Of a stretch of 47,603 bases of DNA, positions 9,663-16,996 are shown in pieces. How positions within the stretch are numbered: position 1 is the stretch's first letter; each line of letters starts with the position of its first letter. The notes beneath the pieces were generated by a model. The model searched no databases. It was not told the origin of the DNA and saw only the letters and a program-made list of their open reading frames with translations. The stretch spans positions 22,579-70,181 of the forward strand of contig JAGXOB010000002.1 of the NCBI GenBank assembly GCA_019894735.1, written 5' to 3'. The translations under genes were made by a program, and so were the position numbers. This DNA comes from Promethearchaeota archaeon (GTDB lineage: Archaea > Asgardarchaeota > Lokiarchaeia > Sigynarchaeales > SOKP01).

Positions 9663-10388
9663 CTATTCTAAGAATTCCTCCCATTTCCTTTCATTAATTC
9701 GCTGTGAGATTAGATAATCTTTTACTTCCGTTAATAAAATATTAGGGTTATATTCCCAAGCCTCCTTTCTATTGAAAGAAATGCATTTGACTTCATGTAA
9801 ATTAAATAGTGACTTAATAAAAAGTCCATACATAGCAACTTGGGGTAATGAAAGCAAAAATTTTCCTTCGGGCTTATAATCGATTACCTTAACAAGCCCG
9901 TTTTCAATTTGGATGAGATCGATGTGACCTGTGATATAATCGTTTCTAATTTTTTTCCATATAGGAATCTCAATCGCGACTGAATTTTTATCTCTTATTA
10001 GAATATTTTTTAAAATTGGTTCATGGCCAGGTTTTTTCCTGATTTCGCTGTTTTTAAAAGCTTCAAAAACATCGTTTACAAATTTGGGTAACCTTGAATC
10101 GGAATCATGAAGTTTAATTTTTCCCTCACGAATTAAGCTTTTACTAAAACTTGTCATAAAAGCCGGTTTCAATCCTCTGATTTTAAACTGTGAAACGCGC
10201 GGAAGGCCAATTTGATTGAACAAATCATTTGGAATGGTCCCTTGATAGATTTTTTTAAAATACATTCCAAGATTTTTATATTCCTCTCGATTTTGATCTG
10301 ATTGAACTAATTTCGCCTTATGATTAAGGATATTCCAGTTAAAAGCATATGGGATATTCTGATGTAAGTAAATCTTTTTCTTAAGCAT
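9663..10388 (-). CDS. PD-(D/E)XK nuclease-like protein (Cas4/RecB fold)
   Basis: A 241-residue protein whose C-terminal half has the PD-(D/E)XK nuclease signature: TGHIDLIQ (core Asp), then VIDYKPEG (the D/E-x-K pair) and QVAMYGLFIK, the trailing Q-x-x-x-Y helix typical of RecB/Cas4-type nucleases. This predicts metal-dependent DNA cleavage or processing. The four-cysteine Fe-S cluster of Cas4 is absent, and no cas genes or CRISPR array are nearby, so a CRISPR role is not supported. The N-terminal ~90 residues are unassigned. It sits downstream of tRNA-Arg on the same strand. Confidence 0.75.
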   Translation of the reverse strand: MLKKKIYLHQNIPYAFNWNILNHKAKLVQSDQNREEYKNLGMYFKKIYQGTIPNDLFNQIGLPRVSQFKIRGLKPAFMTSFSKSLIREGKIKLHDSDSRLPKFVNDVFEAFKNSEIRKKPGHEPILKNILIRDKNSVAIEIPIWKKIRNDYITGHIDLIQIENGLVKVIDYKPEGKFLLSLPQVAMYGLFIKSLFNLHEVKCISFNRKEAWEYNPNILLTEVKDYLISQRINERKWEEFLE

Positions 10389-10564
10389 AAAATCAAATGA
10401 TTAGAAGAATAATTAAAAAAAATTAATTAATCAATAGTAATGATTCAAATTTAAAAAAAAACCCCTATTAATGATTTATTAATTTCTAAAACTTGTTTTT
10501 AAGTATTTTACAGTAATCGCTAAGGACATGTAGTAAACGATTAACCTTTTTAGATAAGTTAAAG

Positions 10565-10699
10565 CGGACCCGGCAGGAAGTTCGTTTGAATTATAAATTA
10601 ACTCAAAATTTCGAACCTGCGACTTTCGGATTAGAAGTCCGACGCCCTATTTACATCGCTTATACTGGAGTAAAAGCAACCATGCTAGGCTACGGGTCC
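10565..10699 (-). tRNA. tRNA-Arg(UCU) with two non-canonical introns
   Basis: The 7-bp acceptor GGACCCG/CGGGTCC encloses a 135-nt gene. The anticodon arm TCGGA-CTTCTAA-TCCGA gives anticodon TCT (Arg). Removing 10651-10679 (29 nt, D-loop) and 10579-10609 (31 nt, T-loop) leaves a standard 75-nt tRNA with T-loop TTCGAAT and T-stem GCAGG/CCTGC. Both junctions form bulge-helix-bulge motifs. In the T-arm, the central helix is TTCG/CGAA with bulges AA^A and CT^T. In the D-arm, the central helix is GCAT/ATGT with bulges GG^T and AA^A, flanked by CCTA/TAGG. No intron lies at the usual 37/38 position. Confidence 0.95.
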
Positions 10700-10714
10700 T
10701 GTGTTCTAAAATAA

Positions 10715-10725
10715 TTTATTTAAAA
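10715..10725 (-). promoter_or_regulatory. TATA-like box of tRNA-Arg
   Basis: An AT-rich element (TTTTAAATAAA on the minus strand) lies about 16-26 nt before the tRNA 5' end, close to normal archaeal promoter spacing. Confidence 0.4.
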
Positions 10726-10810
10726 TATATATATGATTTTTAATAATTTCCAATAAATTAAAATTTTACTTTTATTTTGAAGCGAACTATATGCTTTTTT
10801 ATTTCTTTTA

Positions 10811-10884
10811 TCAAAAAAAGAAAGAAAAATAAGTAGTGTTCTTATAAAGAGCATCATTGTGAAGTACTCTTATAATAAACACTA
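10811..10884 (-). terminator. Intrinsic terminator of micro-ORF unit A
   Basis: On the minus strand the hairpin starts two bases after the micro-ORF stop codon. The outer stem is TAGTGTT/AACACTA (10878-10884 with 10834-10840) and the inner stem AAGAG/CTCTT. A T-rich tract follows (TATTTTTCTTTCTTTTTT). Unit B has the same architecture with a different loop sequence. Confidence 0.7.
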
Positions 10885-10886
10885 TT

Positions 10887-10916
10887 TTAGGGGTTAGTAC
10901 CAGTTTCACCAGGCAT
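10887..10916 (-). CDS. Micro-ORF A, 9-residue peptide MPGETGTNP
   Basis: ATG CCT GGT GAA ACT GGT ACT AAC CCC TAA, preceded by a strong Shine-Dalgarno, AAAGGAGT (10924-10931), at ideal spacing. It is one of two tandem units with a 240-nt period. The other encodes MPGQTGDTP with the same length, start and stop, so codons vary while the pattern MPG-x-TG-x-x-P is kept. A promoter (TATA near 11006-11013) and a terminator hairpin flank it, giving a predicted RNA of about 180 nt. Either a secreted or signalling micropeptide, a leader peptide or a dual-function RNA would fit. I know of no described family. Confidence 0.6.
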   Translation of the reverse strand: MPGETGTNP

Positions 10917-10923
10917 CTTAATC

Positions 10924-10931
10924 ACTCCTTT
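10924..10931 (-). promoter_or_regulatory. Shine-Dalgarno of micro-ORF A
   Basis: AAAGGAGT is followed by GATTAAG and the ATG. It is complementary to the archaeal 16S 3' end over GGAGTGAT with one mismatch, stronger than most starts in this window. It is conserved in unit B. Confidence 0.7.
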
Positions 10932-11001
10932 CAAATATTGAATATAACTTTCGTTTAATATAAATTAATTTTTAGCTCAACTTTATATTATGTTCCAAAT
11001 T

Positions 11002-11019
11002 GACTATTTAAACTACAAA
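11002..11019 (-). promoter_or_regulatory. Promoter of micro-ORF unit A (TAGTTTAAATA type)
   Basis: TTTGTAGTTTAAATAGTC on the minus strand combines a TATA box (TTTAAATA) with a conserved GTAGT upstream element. Near-identical elements precede unit B, the fap7 operon and the tandem-Roadblock operon. The predicted start near 10985 gives a ~65-nt leader. Confidence 0.6.
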
Positions 11020-11054
11020 CATGTTATAAGTAATTTGCAGAAAGGTTTTTGATT

Positions 11055-11124
11055 AAAAAAGAAAGAAAAATAAATAGTGTTATTTTAAAGAGCAGTTAAG
11101 CAAATTGCTCTTATAAAAACACCA
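11055..11124 (-). terminator. Intrinsic terminator of micro-ORF unit B
   Basis: On the minus strand, TGGTGTT (11118-11124) pairs with AACACTA (11075-11081) through a G-T wobble. The inner stem AAGAGCA/TGCTCTT is 7 bp. The T-rich tail TATTTTTCTTTCTTTTTT matches unit A exactly. Confidence 0.7.
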
Positions 11125-11126
11125 AT

Positions 11127-11156
11127 TTAGGGTGTGTCACCAGTTTGACCAGGCAT
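11127..11156 (-). CDS. Micro-ORF B, 9-residue peptide MPGQTGDTP
   Basis: ATG CCT GGT CAA ACT GGT GAC ACA CCC TAA, with Shine-Dalgarno AAAGGAGT (11164-11171) at ideal spacing. It is the paralogue of micro-ORF A 240 nt downstream. Five of nine residues vary by only conservative or small-residue changes or are identical, and both end in proline. Its own promoter lies at 11266-11283 and its own terminator follows two bases after the stop codon, so each unit is an independent transcript. Confidence 0.6.
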   Translation of the reverse strand: MPGQTGDTP

Positions 11157-11163
11157 TTTAATC

Positions 11164-11171
11164 ACTCCTTT
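11164..11171 (-). promoter_or_regulatory. Shine-Dalgarno of micro-ORF B
   Basis: AAAGGAGT followed by GATTAAA and the ATG, identical to the unit A element. Such a strong translation signal before a 9-codon ORF argues that the peptide, or its translation, matters. Confidence 0.7.
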
Positions 11172-11265
11172 TAAATATTTAAAAATAATAAACATATTTA
11201 TCTCTTTTATATGAATTCGTATGTGCTTTCTCGTTTTCTCTTCACTTATTAATATAATTCATATT

Positions 11266-11283
11266 GATTATTTAAACTACGAA
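11266..11283 (-). promoter_or_regulatory. Promoter of micro-ORF unit B (TAGTTTAAATA type)
   Basis: TTCGTAGTTTAAATAATC on the minus strand is the same element as in unit A. The predicted start near 11245 gives a ~90-nt leader. Confidence 0.6.
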
Positions 11284-11310
11284 AATGTGTTAGGAGATTT
11301 TTAAATAAAC

Positions 11311-11330
11311 AAGTTGAATTAAAACAACTT
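11311..11330 (-). terminator. Possible terminator of the interrupted peptidase gene
   Basis: The inverted repeat AAGTTG/CAACTT (6 bp, 8-nt loop) lies 150 nt downstream of the peptidase stop, with a weak T-rich tail on the minus side. Otherwise I see no gene in 11284-11480. Confidence 0.3.
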
Positions 11331-11480
11331 AAAAAACTCAGATTTTTATTAATTTATAATAAAAATGTATGATAGTATACAGTGGATATGGTAAGTTAAA
11401 TTTAATTATATTTATAGCCAATAAAATTAGCCTATTTTTATTTAATATTAACATTTATAATGAAGTTAAAGTTTAGAACA

Positions 11481-12692
11481 TTATAACAAGTCAGAAGGTA
11501 AGATTGGGTTAATTAATAGACTTCGAAAATCTTTAACTGAAGGAAATTCCCCATATTTTTTTTTTATGATATTCATTCCGAGGTTATAAGTAAAAGCATT
11601 TTTTGAGTATACTGGATTATTAAGCCTTTTAATTTGATTTCTTAGGTCATCTTCACCAAAGATCTCATAATTTTTACCATAACTTATTACTTCCTCATCT
11701 GTATAATTATCAACAAGATAATGATAAGCAAAATTATACCAAAAAAGGTTAAGCTTATTTCTTACTTTGTTCTGCGCAACCATGGCTTCTAAGGAATCTT
11801 CCTTTAAAATATCTGGACAAAACTCGTTTAATCCAATTTCTGCTTGATCTCGATAAGAAAAAAGCACATTAATAGCAAGATCAGCTATACCTTCACTAAT
11901 TAATAGTTTAGGAGAAGTTAGGAGTAAAATTGAGTGTTCAAATTGATTTAAATCCCGATACAATATTCATTCTTTGACAGAAAATTCAGTATGATGTCCC
12001 GGATAGCCTTCGTGAGCAGAATATCTCAGTAAAGTAGTCCAGTACATATTAAATTTCGGATTAATTTCTATTCGGCTTTTATAATTACCCAAATACCATT
12101 CGTAGCAAGCTCATTTTATCTTGTTATTGTTTTTTTCTTGTGTTAAATCCAAAAGAATTTGTTCATTTTCAGGTAAGAGATTTATAAACAACTCCTTTGT
12201 TCGTTTTTCTGTGATTTCAAGAGCTCTTTTAAAAAATTCGAAAACTTTTTCCTCAGGTACTCTTCGCGTCACTCTTAAGTTAGATAAACATTCTTCTAAA
12301 CTTCCAAGACCTCCGTATGCTTCTTCGTACTCATTTTTTAAATTTTTCAGTTCTGATTCATTGGCTGAATGTAAAGCCACATCATAAAGTTTTAAGAACT
12401 GATCTTCTATTGAAATTTCATCTCCATTTAATAATTCTATTGAAGTCCTCATTGTCGTAAGTAATTTTTCTAAATATCGTTCACGTTTTATATCATAGCC
12501 TTGTGATCCCAGCTGCTGAACTAAAACGATTGAATCCTTTAACAATTTGTTCGGTGACGTTAGAGAATCATTTTCAACAATTTTGCGAAGTTTTTCAGGG
12601 CCATAATAAAAATCAACATATCCCTTAATATGCTTGTCTATTCGTAGGGCCAATAATAGATAGTTTTCTCCAAATTTATGTATATTTGCCAT
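11481..12692 (-). pseudogene. DUF885-like metallopeptidase gene interrupted by two in-frame TGA codons
   Basis: Three consecutive reading segments share one frame: codons 1-193, TGA (12111-12113), codons 195-241, TGA (11967-11969), then codons 243-403. No frameshift is needed. The middle segment carries SAHEGYPGHHTEF (residues ~225-237), the HExxxGHH metal site of DUF885-type gluzincin peptidases, and the last segment has ISEGIADLA (E267), the expected downstream glutamate. The total of ~403 residues suits the family. Other genes here end at TGA (for example 17437, 19262 and 43330), so TGA is a normal stop. Likely explanations are two nonsense mutations in a young pseudogene or TGA readthrough/recoding. 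No convincing SECIS hairpin is visible in the 3' region. Confidence 0.75.
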
Positions 12693-12800
12693 TATTAGCA
12701 GTATACTAGAACTACATTAGAAAAATTAGATCAAAATATCAAAGTTTCTAATAGCTATTAAAGTTTATAAATTGAAATTAAATGTTCATTATTAGTAGTT

Positions 12801-13955
12801 CTAGGGAATATACCTAATATTTACATCTACTACGATCAAATCGGATTTAGGAGAAAACGGTTTAACGATTTTTGAATTAGATATATTCTCGATATACCAT
12901 CCCTGACTATTTAGCTTGACTTTTAAATTTTCAATTCCTTTTTCAATTGGATTTGGTTTTTCACAGAATTGATAGAAATGTAATATTCCACCAGCTTTTT
13001 TCATAAGGAAACATGCTATATCTATATAATTAATAGATTGTTCTGGTAAATTCATTATTATTCTATCCACATCGTTTTTTAGGGAGTTTCCTAATTCATT
13101 AGATGATTTTGTAAGGTCTACGACATCTATGTTGTATGCATTAACTTCTCCTTTCAGTTTATTTAACTCTACATTTTCGATGAGGAATTTGTGCGCTGTT
13201 GGATTAATGTCAAAAGAATATATTGTTACGTCGTTGTTTTTTGCTATTTGAATCGAGATTGGACCGACACCAGCAAATAAATCTACGATTAATTCATTTT
13301 TAGCAAATTTTAGCATACTTAACCGTTTTCGCTCAAAGACTAATCTTGGAGTGAAATACGTATTCTTTACATCTAATTTAAATATGCAATTATTTTCTTT
13401 ATGGATAGTTTCAGGGTTATCTTCGCCCAAAATAGGTTGTAAATCTTTTAATCTATATTGACCTTTTACTTCGCTTTTTTTTTCGTAAACAGTATCTACT
13501 ATTTTGTTCACTTTTAATATCGATTCAGCAACTTTTTTCTTATATAATGAGGATTTGTCAATACTTAGTGAGTTTAGTTGCTCAAACTCGAGAATTGCAA
13601 TATTTCCAATAACATCGTAGGATTTTGGTATTAAATCTAAAATATTTGCAGGTAATTCACCTACTAAAGCTTCTTCAATAGAGCGAAATTTATAATTTGG
13701 ATCCAATTCGCCCTTGGCGTTAATAATTTCAAAATCCAAATCGTTTACTTTGCTCTCAATTAATTTATTGACTTTTTCCTTGTTCATTTTTAAAGGAAAT
13801 AGCACAAAAGCTCCACTATGTACAACTTTTATTCTTTTATTTATTATATTTTCGTCTGAATAATTTTTTTTAATTAATTTTAGAAATTTTTCGGCAGAAT
13901 CTTTTTTAATTTTTAAAAATTGAGTGTTTTCCTTTCCAGTCTTATTCATTTGCAT
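12801..13955 (-). CDS. trm5: tRNA (guanine-37 N1)-methyltransferase Trm5
   Basis: A SAM-dependent enzyme making m1G37, which prevents frameshifting, and in archaea the first step toward wyosine. The Rossmann core shows the SAM loop VDLFAGVGPISI (224-235), the acidic strand end YSFDINP (246-252) and the catalytic motif IIMNLPEQ (299-306). FTPRLVFER (201-209) matches the conserved pre-SAM motif. N-terminal RNA-binding domains bring the length to 384, close to longer archaeal Trm5 forms. Its start overlaps the DUF371 gene by 14 nt; it is the last gene of the fap7-tgtA-DUF371-trm5 operon. Confidence 0.93.
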   Translation of the reverse strand: MQMNKTGKENTQFLKIKKDSAEKFLKLIKKNYSDENIINKRIKVVHSGAFVLFPLKMNKEKVNKLIESKVNDLDFEIINAKGELDPNYKFRSIEEALVGELPANILDLIPKSYDVIGNIAILEFEQLNSLSIDKSSLYKKKVAESILKVNKIVDTVYEKKSEVKGQYRLKDLQPILGEDNPETIHKENNCIFKLDVKNTYFTPRLVFERKRLSMLKFAKNELIVDLFAGVGPISIQIAKNNDVTIYSFDINPTAHKFLIENVELNKLKGEVNAYNIDVVDLTKSSNELGNSLKNDVDRIIMNLPEQSINYIDIACFLMKKAGGILHFYQFCEKPNPIEKGIENLKVKLNSQGWYIENISNSKIVKPFSPKSDLIVVDVNIRYIP

Positions 13956-14373
13956 CGTTAATTTTGAAGATTATTGAAATTTGTTTCTTGGTACTAGTTA
14001 ATTTTTTAATAAGATTGCGGTTCAAATCCTTTGAGGATTTTGTACAGTTTATTAGAATAGTTCTATCGCAGATAAAATTACTTTTTCGAAAAACTAGATC
14101 TTTTTTGCTTGATAAAGTTAAGCTTTTACTCCCATAACCATAAAATGAATCGAGAACATCGTCTACCTTTACAACTACCTCGATTTTGTCCCCGTTCATT
14201 ATTTTTCTCTTTAGTTCCGGATCTAAATCATAACAGGCTTTTGAAGCTTTGATACCCAAAATACACGTTCCTTTTTTGGTGAGATAAACATCTTTAGTTA
14301 ATTCAATCGTAGTACTATGAGTACATTGGACAAGCGAATGGCCAGTTGCATTGATTGAGTCTAAGATAGTCAT
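13942..14373 (-). CDS. DUF371 family protein
   Basis: A 143-residue archaeal protein of unknown function. The family pattern is clear: GHSLVQCTHSTTIELTKD near the N-terminus, LTKKGTCILGIKASKA, and a C-terminal region with VFRKSNFICDRTILI. The gene lies 3 nt after tgtA and overlaps trm5, inside an operon of tRNA-modification genes and Fap7. By context a role in tRNA or ribosome maturation is plausible, but this is inference only. Confidence 0.88.
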   Translation of the reverse strand: MTILDSINATGHSLVQCTHSTTIELTKDVYLTKKGTCILGIKASKACYDLDPELKRKIMNGDKIEVVVKVDDVLDSFYGYGSKSLTLSSKKDLVFRKSNFICDRTILINCTKSSKDLNRNLIKKLTSTKKQISIIFKINDANE

Positions 14374-14376
14374 CTC

Positions 14377-16023
14377 TTATCCTTCTTTCAAAAAATGTAT
14401 AATTTCGGAAATGTCTTTAAATTCAGAAAACTTTATTCCATATATATTATTTAGAATATCAATTAACCCATAAATAGGATGAGTGTTAGGAAATTCTATT
14501 AATTCCTTAAATTGGTTAAAATATGCATCAGGAATTAGAACTGCGCATTTATTATAGTTATTAGAAAATCTTTCGAAAAACTTTTTAGAAGTTATTATAG
14601 AATTTTGATAGAAAATATTATTTATAGAAGAAGTAGCACTCGTTTCGTATTGTCCCATAGGAAATGAATCGATGAGTTCGTATGGGATGATTCCATAAAT
14701 AATGGAGTAGAAAGCTAAGTGGATATCTTTTCTCTGAATTAATTCATTCTCGTTAATTTCAATCAACCAATTATTTACAGTTGGCGATGTCACACCTTTT
14801 ACATCCAACTCTGGTAAAATAATGAGGTATTTCACATCTTTAGGAGACCGATAATTTTCGATAATTTTTTGTTCATATCGATAAATTAAAGGTCTATTAA
14901 TGCTCTCTTTGGAAGCATAAAGTCTCCCGTGGTTTTTATACATTTTCTCATAAATCTCAAAAAACGGTTGATTTAATTTTACTAAGTTCATTGCTTTTAC
15001 TAAATTTGGATGATTGCGTACTCTCTGTTCAACTAGCTCCCATAAATTACCTTCCCTTATTGCTTGTCTTATTGTTCTTAATTCGGAAAACGACAAGTAC
15101 AAGTTATGTTTTGCGAGTAGTTCAATCCGCAAATTATCTTCAAATTTTTTAATCTCATTAGGAGTAAAATCAGAGCATATAGGACAGTGACAAGGGAATT
15201 CTTCTAATTCTTCAAGCTTTTTGGTGCCTGTCGACAGGGTAAAATAGCGATTTTGCTTAGCAAATAATACATAAGCCGCCGAATCCATTAAATCACAACC
15301 GCATGCGACAGCCAAAGAGAAGTATTGAGGCAATCCTAAACCGAACATGTGAATTGGTTTGTCAGGGATAAGATTTTGTTTTGCAGTTAATAATATTTGA
15401 GTTGTTAGTTCGAATCTATAATTTAAAAACGCTTTTACAATTCCACCGATAGCGTAGACCGCAAAATCTAATTTATTCATTTCAAGTGAACTTTCTTTTA
15501 GTAAGTCTAAATGCTTCCCTCCATGTATTGGTCCAAACCAATAGCAATCTGAACGAGTTCTCCTTGAAATATTATCTTTTGCTCTTTGAATTGTAGTTAA
15601 TACTTTATTCTTTGCGATTTCGTGATTATCCTCTAATTGTACGGGGATATCTAAAATAACAGGAAAGTCTGATCCGATATTCTCTTGAAATTTTTCAATA
15701 CTAACAGCATCAATATCTACAGAATCGTCATTGTACATGTATTGTTGAAACGCACCACTATCGGTCGCGATTATCCCATCATATTTTAAATATTCGTGAA
15801 GTCCTTTATGGAGTACTTTTTCTCTTAGTTTTTCGTTTTTATAGATAATATATGCGTTTGTAAAAAGGCACTGTGCTCCCATTTTCTTTAAATCAAGTGG
15901 CGAGATAATATTTTTGGAAGGATTGATTACCGGAAATAGATTAGGAGTGACCATCTCTTTATTGTTTAATTTAATCTGACCTAAACGTGCTAAAGCATCA
16001 ACATCTAATATTTCAAACTTCAT
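14377..16023 (-). CDS. tgtA: Archaeosine tRNA-guanine transglycosylase TgtA
   Basis: Exchanges guanine-15 in the tRNA D-loop for preQ0, the first tRNA-level step of archaeosine synthesis. The catalytic barrel shows TDSGAF (87-92), the base-binding DIPVQLEDN, GLGLPQYF, the CDLMDSA segment with the nucleophile Asp (D247), and the zinc site CHCPIC (278-283) with a downstream His. The C-terminal ~180 residues (for example YGIIPYELIDSFPMGQY) resemble the DUF5591-like domain of TgtA/ArcS. At 548 residues it seems to lack a recognisable C-terminal PUA domain. Second gene of its operon. Confidence 0.93.
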   Translation of the reverse strand: MKFEILDVDALARLGQIKLNNKEMVTPNLFPVINPSKNIISPLDLKKMGAQCLFTNAYIIYKNEKLREKVLHKGLHEYLKYDGIIATDSGAFQQYMYNDDSVDIDAVSIEKFQENIGSDFPVILDIPVQLEDNHEIAKNKVLTTIQRAKDNISRRTRSDCYWFGPIHGGKHLDLLKESSLEMNKLDFAVYAIGGIVKAFLNYRFELTTQILLTAKQNLIPDKPIHMFGLGLPQYFSLAVACGCDLMDSAAYVLFAKQNRYFTLSTGTKKLEELEEFPCHCPICSDFTPNEIKKFEDNLRIELLAKHNLYLSFSELRTIRQAIREGNLWELVEQRVRNHPNLVKAMNLVKLNQPFFEIYEKMYKNHGRLYASKESINRPLIYRYEQKIIENYRSPKDVKYLIILPELDVKGVTSPTVNNWLIEINENELIQRKDIHLAFYSIIYGIIPYELIDSFPMGQYETSATSSINNIFYQNSIITSKKFFERFSNNYNKCAVLIPDAYFNQFKELIEFPNTHPIYGLIDILNNIYGIKFSEFKDISEIIHFLKEG

Positions 16024-16049
16024 ACTTATTCACTTTAATTCAGATTTAA

Positions 16050-16643
16050 CTAATCAAAAAACATTTGCAAACGATTTTCTTGAAACAATTTTTCTAACCA
16101 GTCAATTTTACCGACATAAAAATCCTTTATGTCTATTTTATTTGTAATAATACCGACTATTGTTTTTGTAATAGATTCAATATCTACTTTTGATGTGTCA
16201 ATTTCTAATATAGGTGTGTTTAATGGTTTATTTATAAAATAGTTAACACTATTACCTAAAATTTCTGATTGAACGTTTTCTCTAATTTTTTCTTTTTTAT
16301 AACCTCTTCTACTTAACCTAGTATATAACTCGTCAGGATCGCATCTTAGAATTATTACAAAATTGATATATTGCTCGGGAACGATATCTGAAAAATGGCT
16401 TTCGATTATTAAAAACTCCGGATCTTTTTTTTCATAATCTTCTATTAATTCGATCAGAAACCTAATTAATTTGTTAGTATCTATGATGGAAGTTTCTCTT
16501 TTTGTGTCAAATTTTTCTATTAAATTTTCTGAAATTGCTAATTCATTCAAGCTAATTACTTTTGCTTCAATAAAATTTGTTAAATTATTTGATATTGTAG
16601 TTTTTCCGGTTCCTGGAGTACCAGAAACGATTAATATTTGCAT
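16050..16643 (-). CDS. fap7: Adenylate kinase-like ATPase of the Fap7/AK6 family
   Basis: A 197-residue P-loop NMP-kinase-fold protein beginning almost at the Walker A motif GTPGTGKTT (8-16), with ESHFSDIVPE as the Walker B-like region (residues ~82-91) and LSRRGYKKEKIRENVQSE, the lid pattern of AK6/Fap7. In eukaryotes and archaea this protein works in small-subunit (18S/16S 3' end) maturation with uS11. It heads the fap7-tgtA-DUF371-trm5 operon, with a promoter element at 16710-16726. Confidence 0.88.
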   Translation of the reverse strand: MQILIVSGTPGTGKTTISNNLTNFIEAKVISLNELAISENLIEKFDTKRETSIIDTNKLIRFLIELIEDYEKKDPEFLIIESHFSDIVPEQYINFVIILRCDPDELYTRLSRRGYKKEKIRENVQSEILGNSVNYFINKPLNTPILEIDTSKVDIESITKTIVGIITNKIDIKDFYVGKIDWLEKLFQENRLQMFFD

Positions 16644-16709
16644 ACTCTGTTAAATTAAATCTTCTATGAAATATAAAAATATTATTTTAAGTTAAGATTA
16701 AAAGGTTTT

Positions 16710-16726
16710 TAATTTTAGACTACGAA
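16710..16726 (-). promoter_or_regulatory. Promoter of the fap7-tgtA-DUF371-trm5 operon
   Basis: TTCGTAGTCTAAAATTA on the minus strand matches the upstream-element-plus-TATA type seen before the micro-ORF units and the tandem-Roadblock operon. It lies between tRNA-Ile and fap7, about 70 nt before the fap7 ATG. Confidence 0.5.
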
Positions 16727-16768
16727 AAAGTTAGAGTTTCGAGTATACGCAAAGAACTTATGTTTAAG

Positions 16769-16842
16769 TGGGAAAGGGGGGCTTCGAACCCCCGACCTCA
16801 CGGTTATCAGCCGTGCGCTATACCAGGCTAAGCCACTCTCCC
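16769..16842 (-). tRNA. tRNA-Ile(GAU), intronless
   Basis: A 74-nt cloverleaf including the discriminator A. The acceptor is GGGAGAG/CTTTCCC (one G-T pair), the anticodon arm CACGG-CTGATAA-CCGTG gives GAT, and the T-arm is GGGGG-TTCGAAG-CCCCC. CCA is not encoded. There is no intron, unlike the other two tRNAs in the window. Confidence 0.97.
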
Positions 16843-16996
16843 AAACGATTCTAATTTTTCGATAAACACTAAAAAAAGAATCATAATTAGAATTTGATAA
16901 ATACTTAAATAAAAGGTATTTAAAAAAATTTTTGTCTTCTTAAGCCTTAAAATTTAATAGGTTAAAGATTGTATTTTCTTATTATAAGTCTCAACA

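Larger units (their letters stand above)
10811..11283 (-). repeat. Tandem pair of ~240-bp micro-ORF units
   Basis: Two direct repeats each hold promoter, leader, Shine-Dalgarno, 9-codon ORF and hairpin terminator in the same order. The region from the Shine-Dalgarno to the ATG and the T-rich terminator tail are the most alike. Leaders differ in sequence and length (~65 and ~90 nt), and the terminator stems differ by a wobble pair that keeps pairing. This looks like an old duplication under selection rather than a recent copy. Confidence 0.75.

Noticed and set aside
9663..10388. Cas4 of a CRISPR system
   Set aside because: No cysteine cluster, no cas genes, and no CRISPR array anywhere in the window.
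10500..10560. AATCG/CGATT inverted repeat between the nuclease gene and tRNA-Arg
   Set aside because: A 5-bp stem with a long loop, no T-tract and no promoter; not distinguishable from chance in AT-rich DNA.
11481..12692. Reading the interrupted peptidase gene as a selenoprotein
   Set aside because: Two TGAs are in frame, but neither lies in a redox-type motif and I see no GC-rich SECIS-like hairpin in the 3' region. Kept as open, not called.
11481..12692. A changed genetic code with TGA as tryptophan
   Set aside because: Several genes in the window end at TGA (for example those ending at 17437, 19262 and 43330) and TGG is used for Trp throughout.
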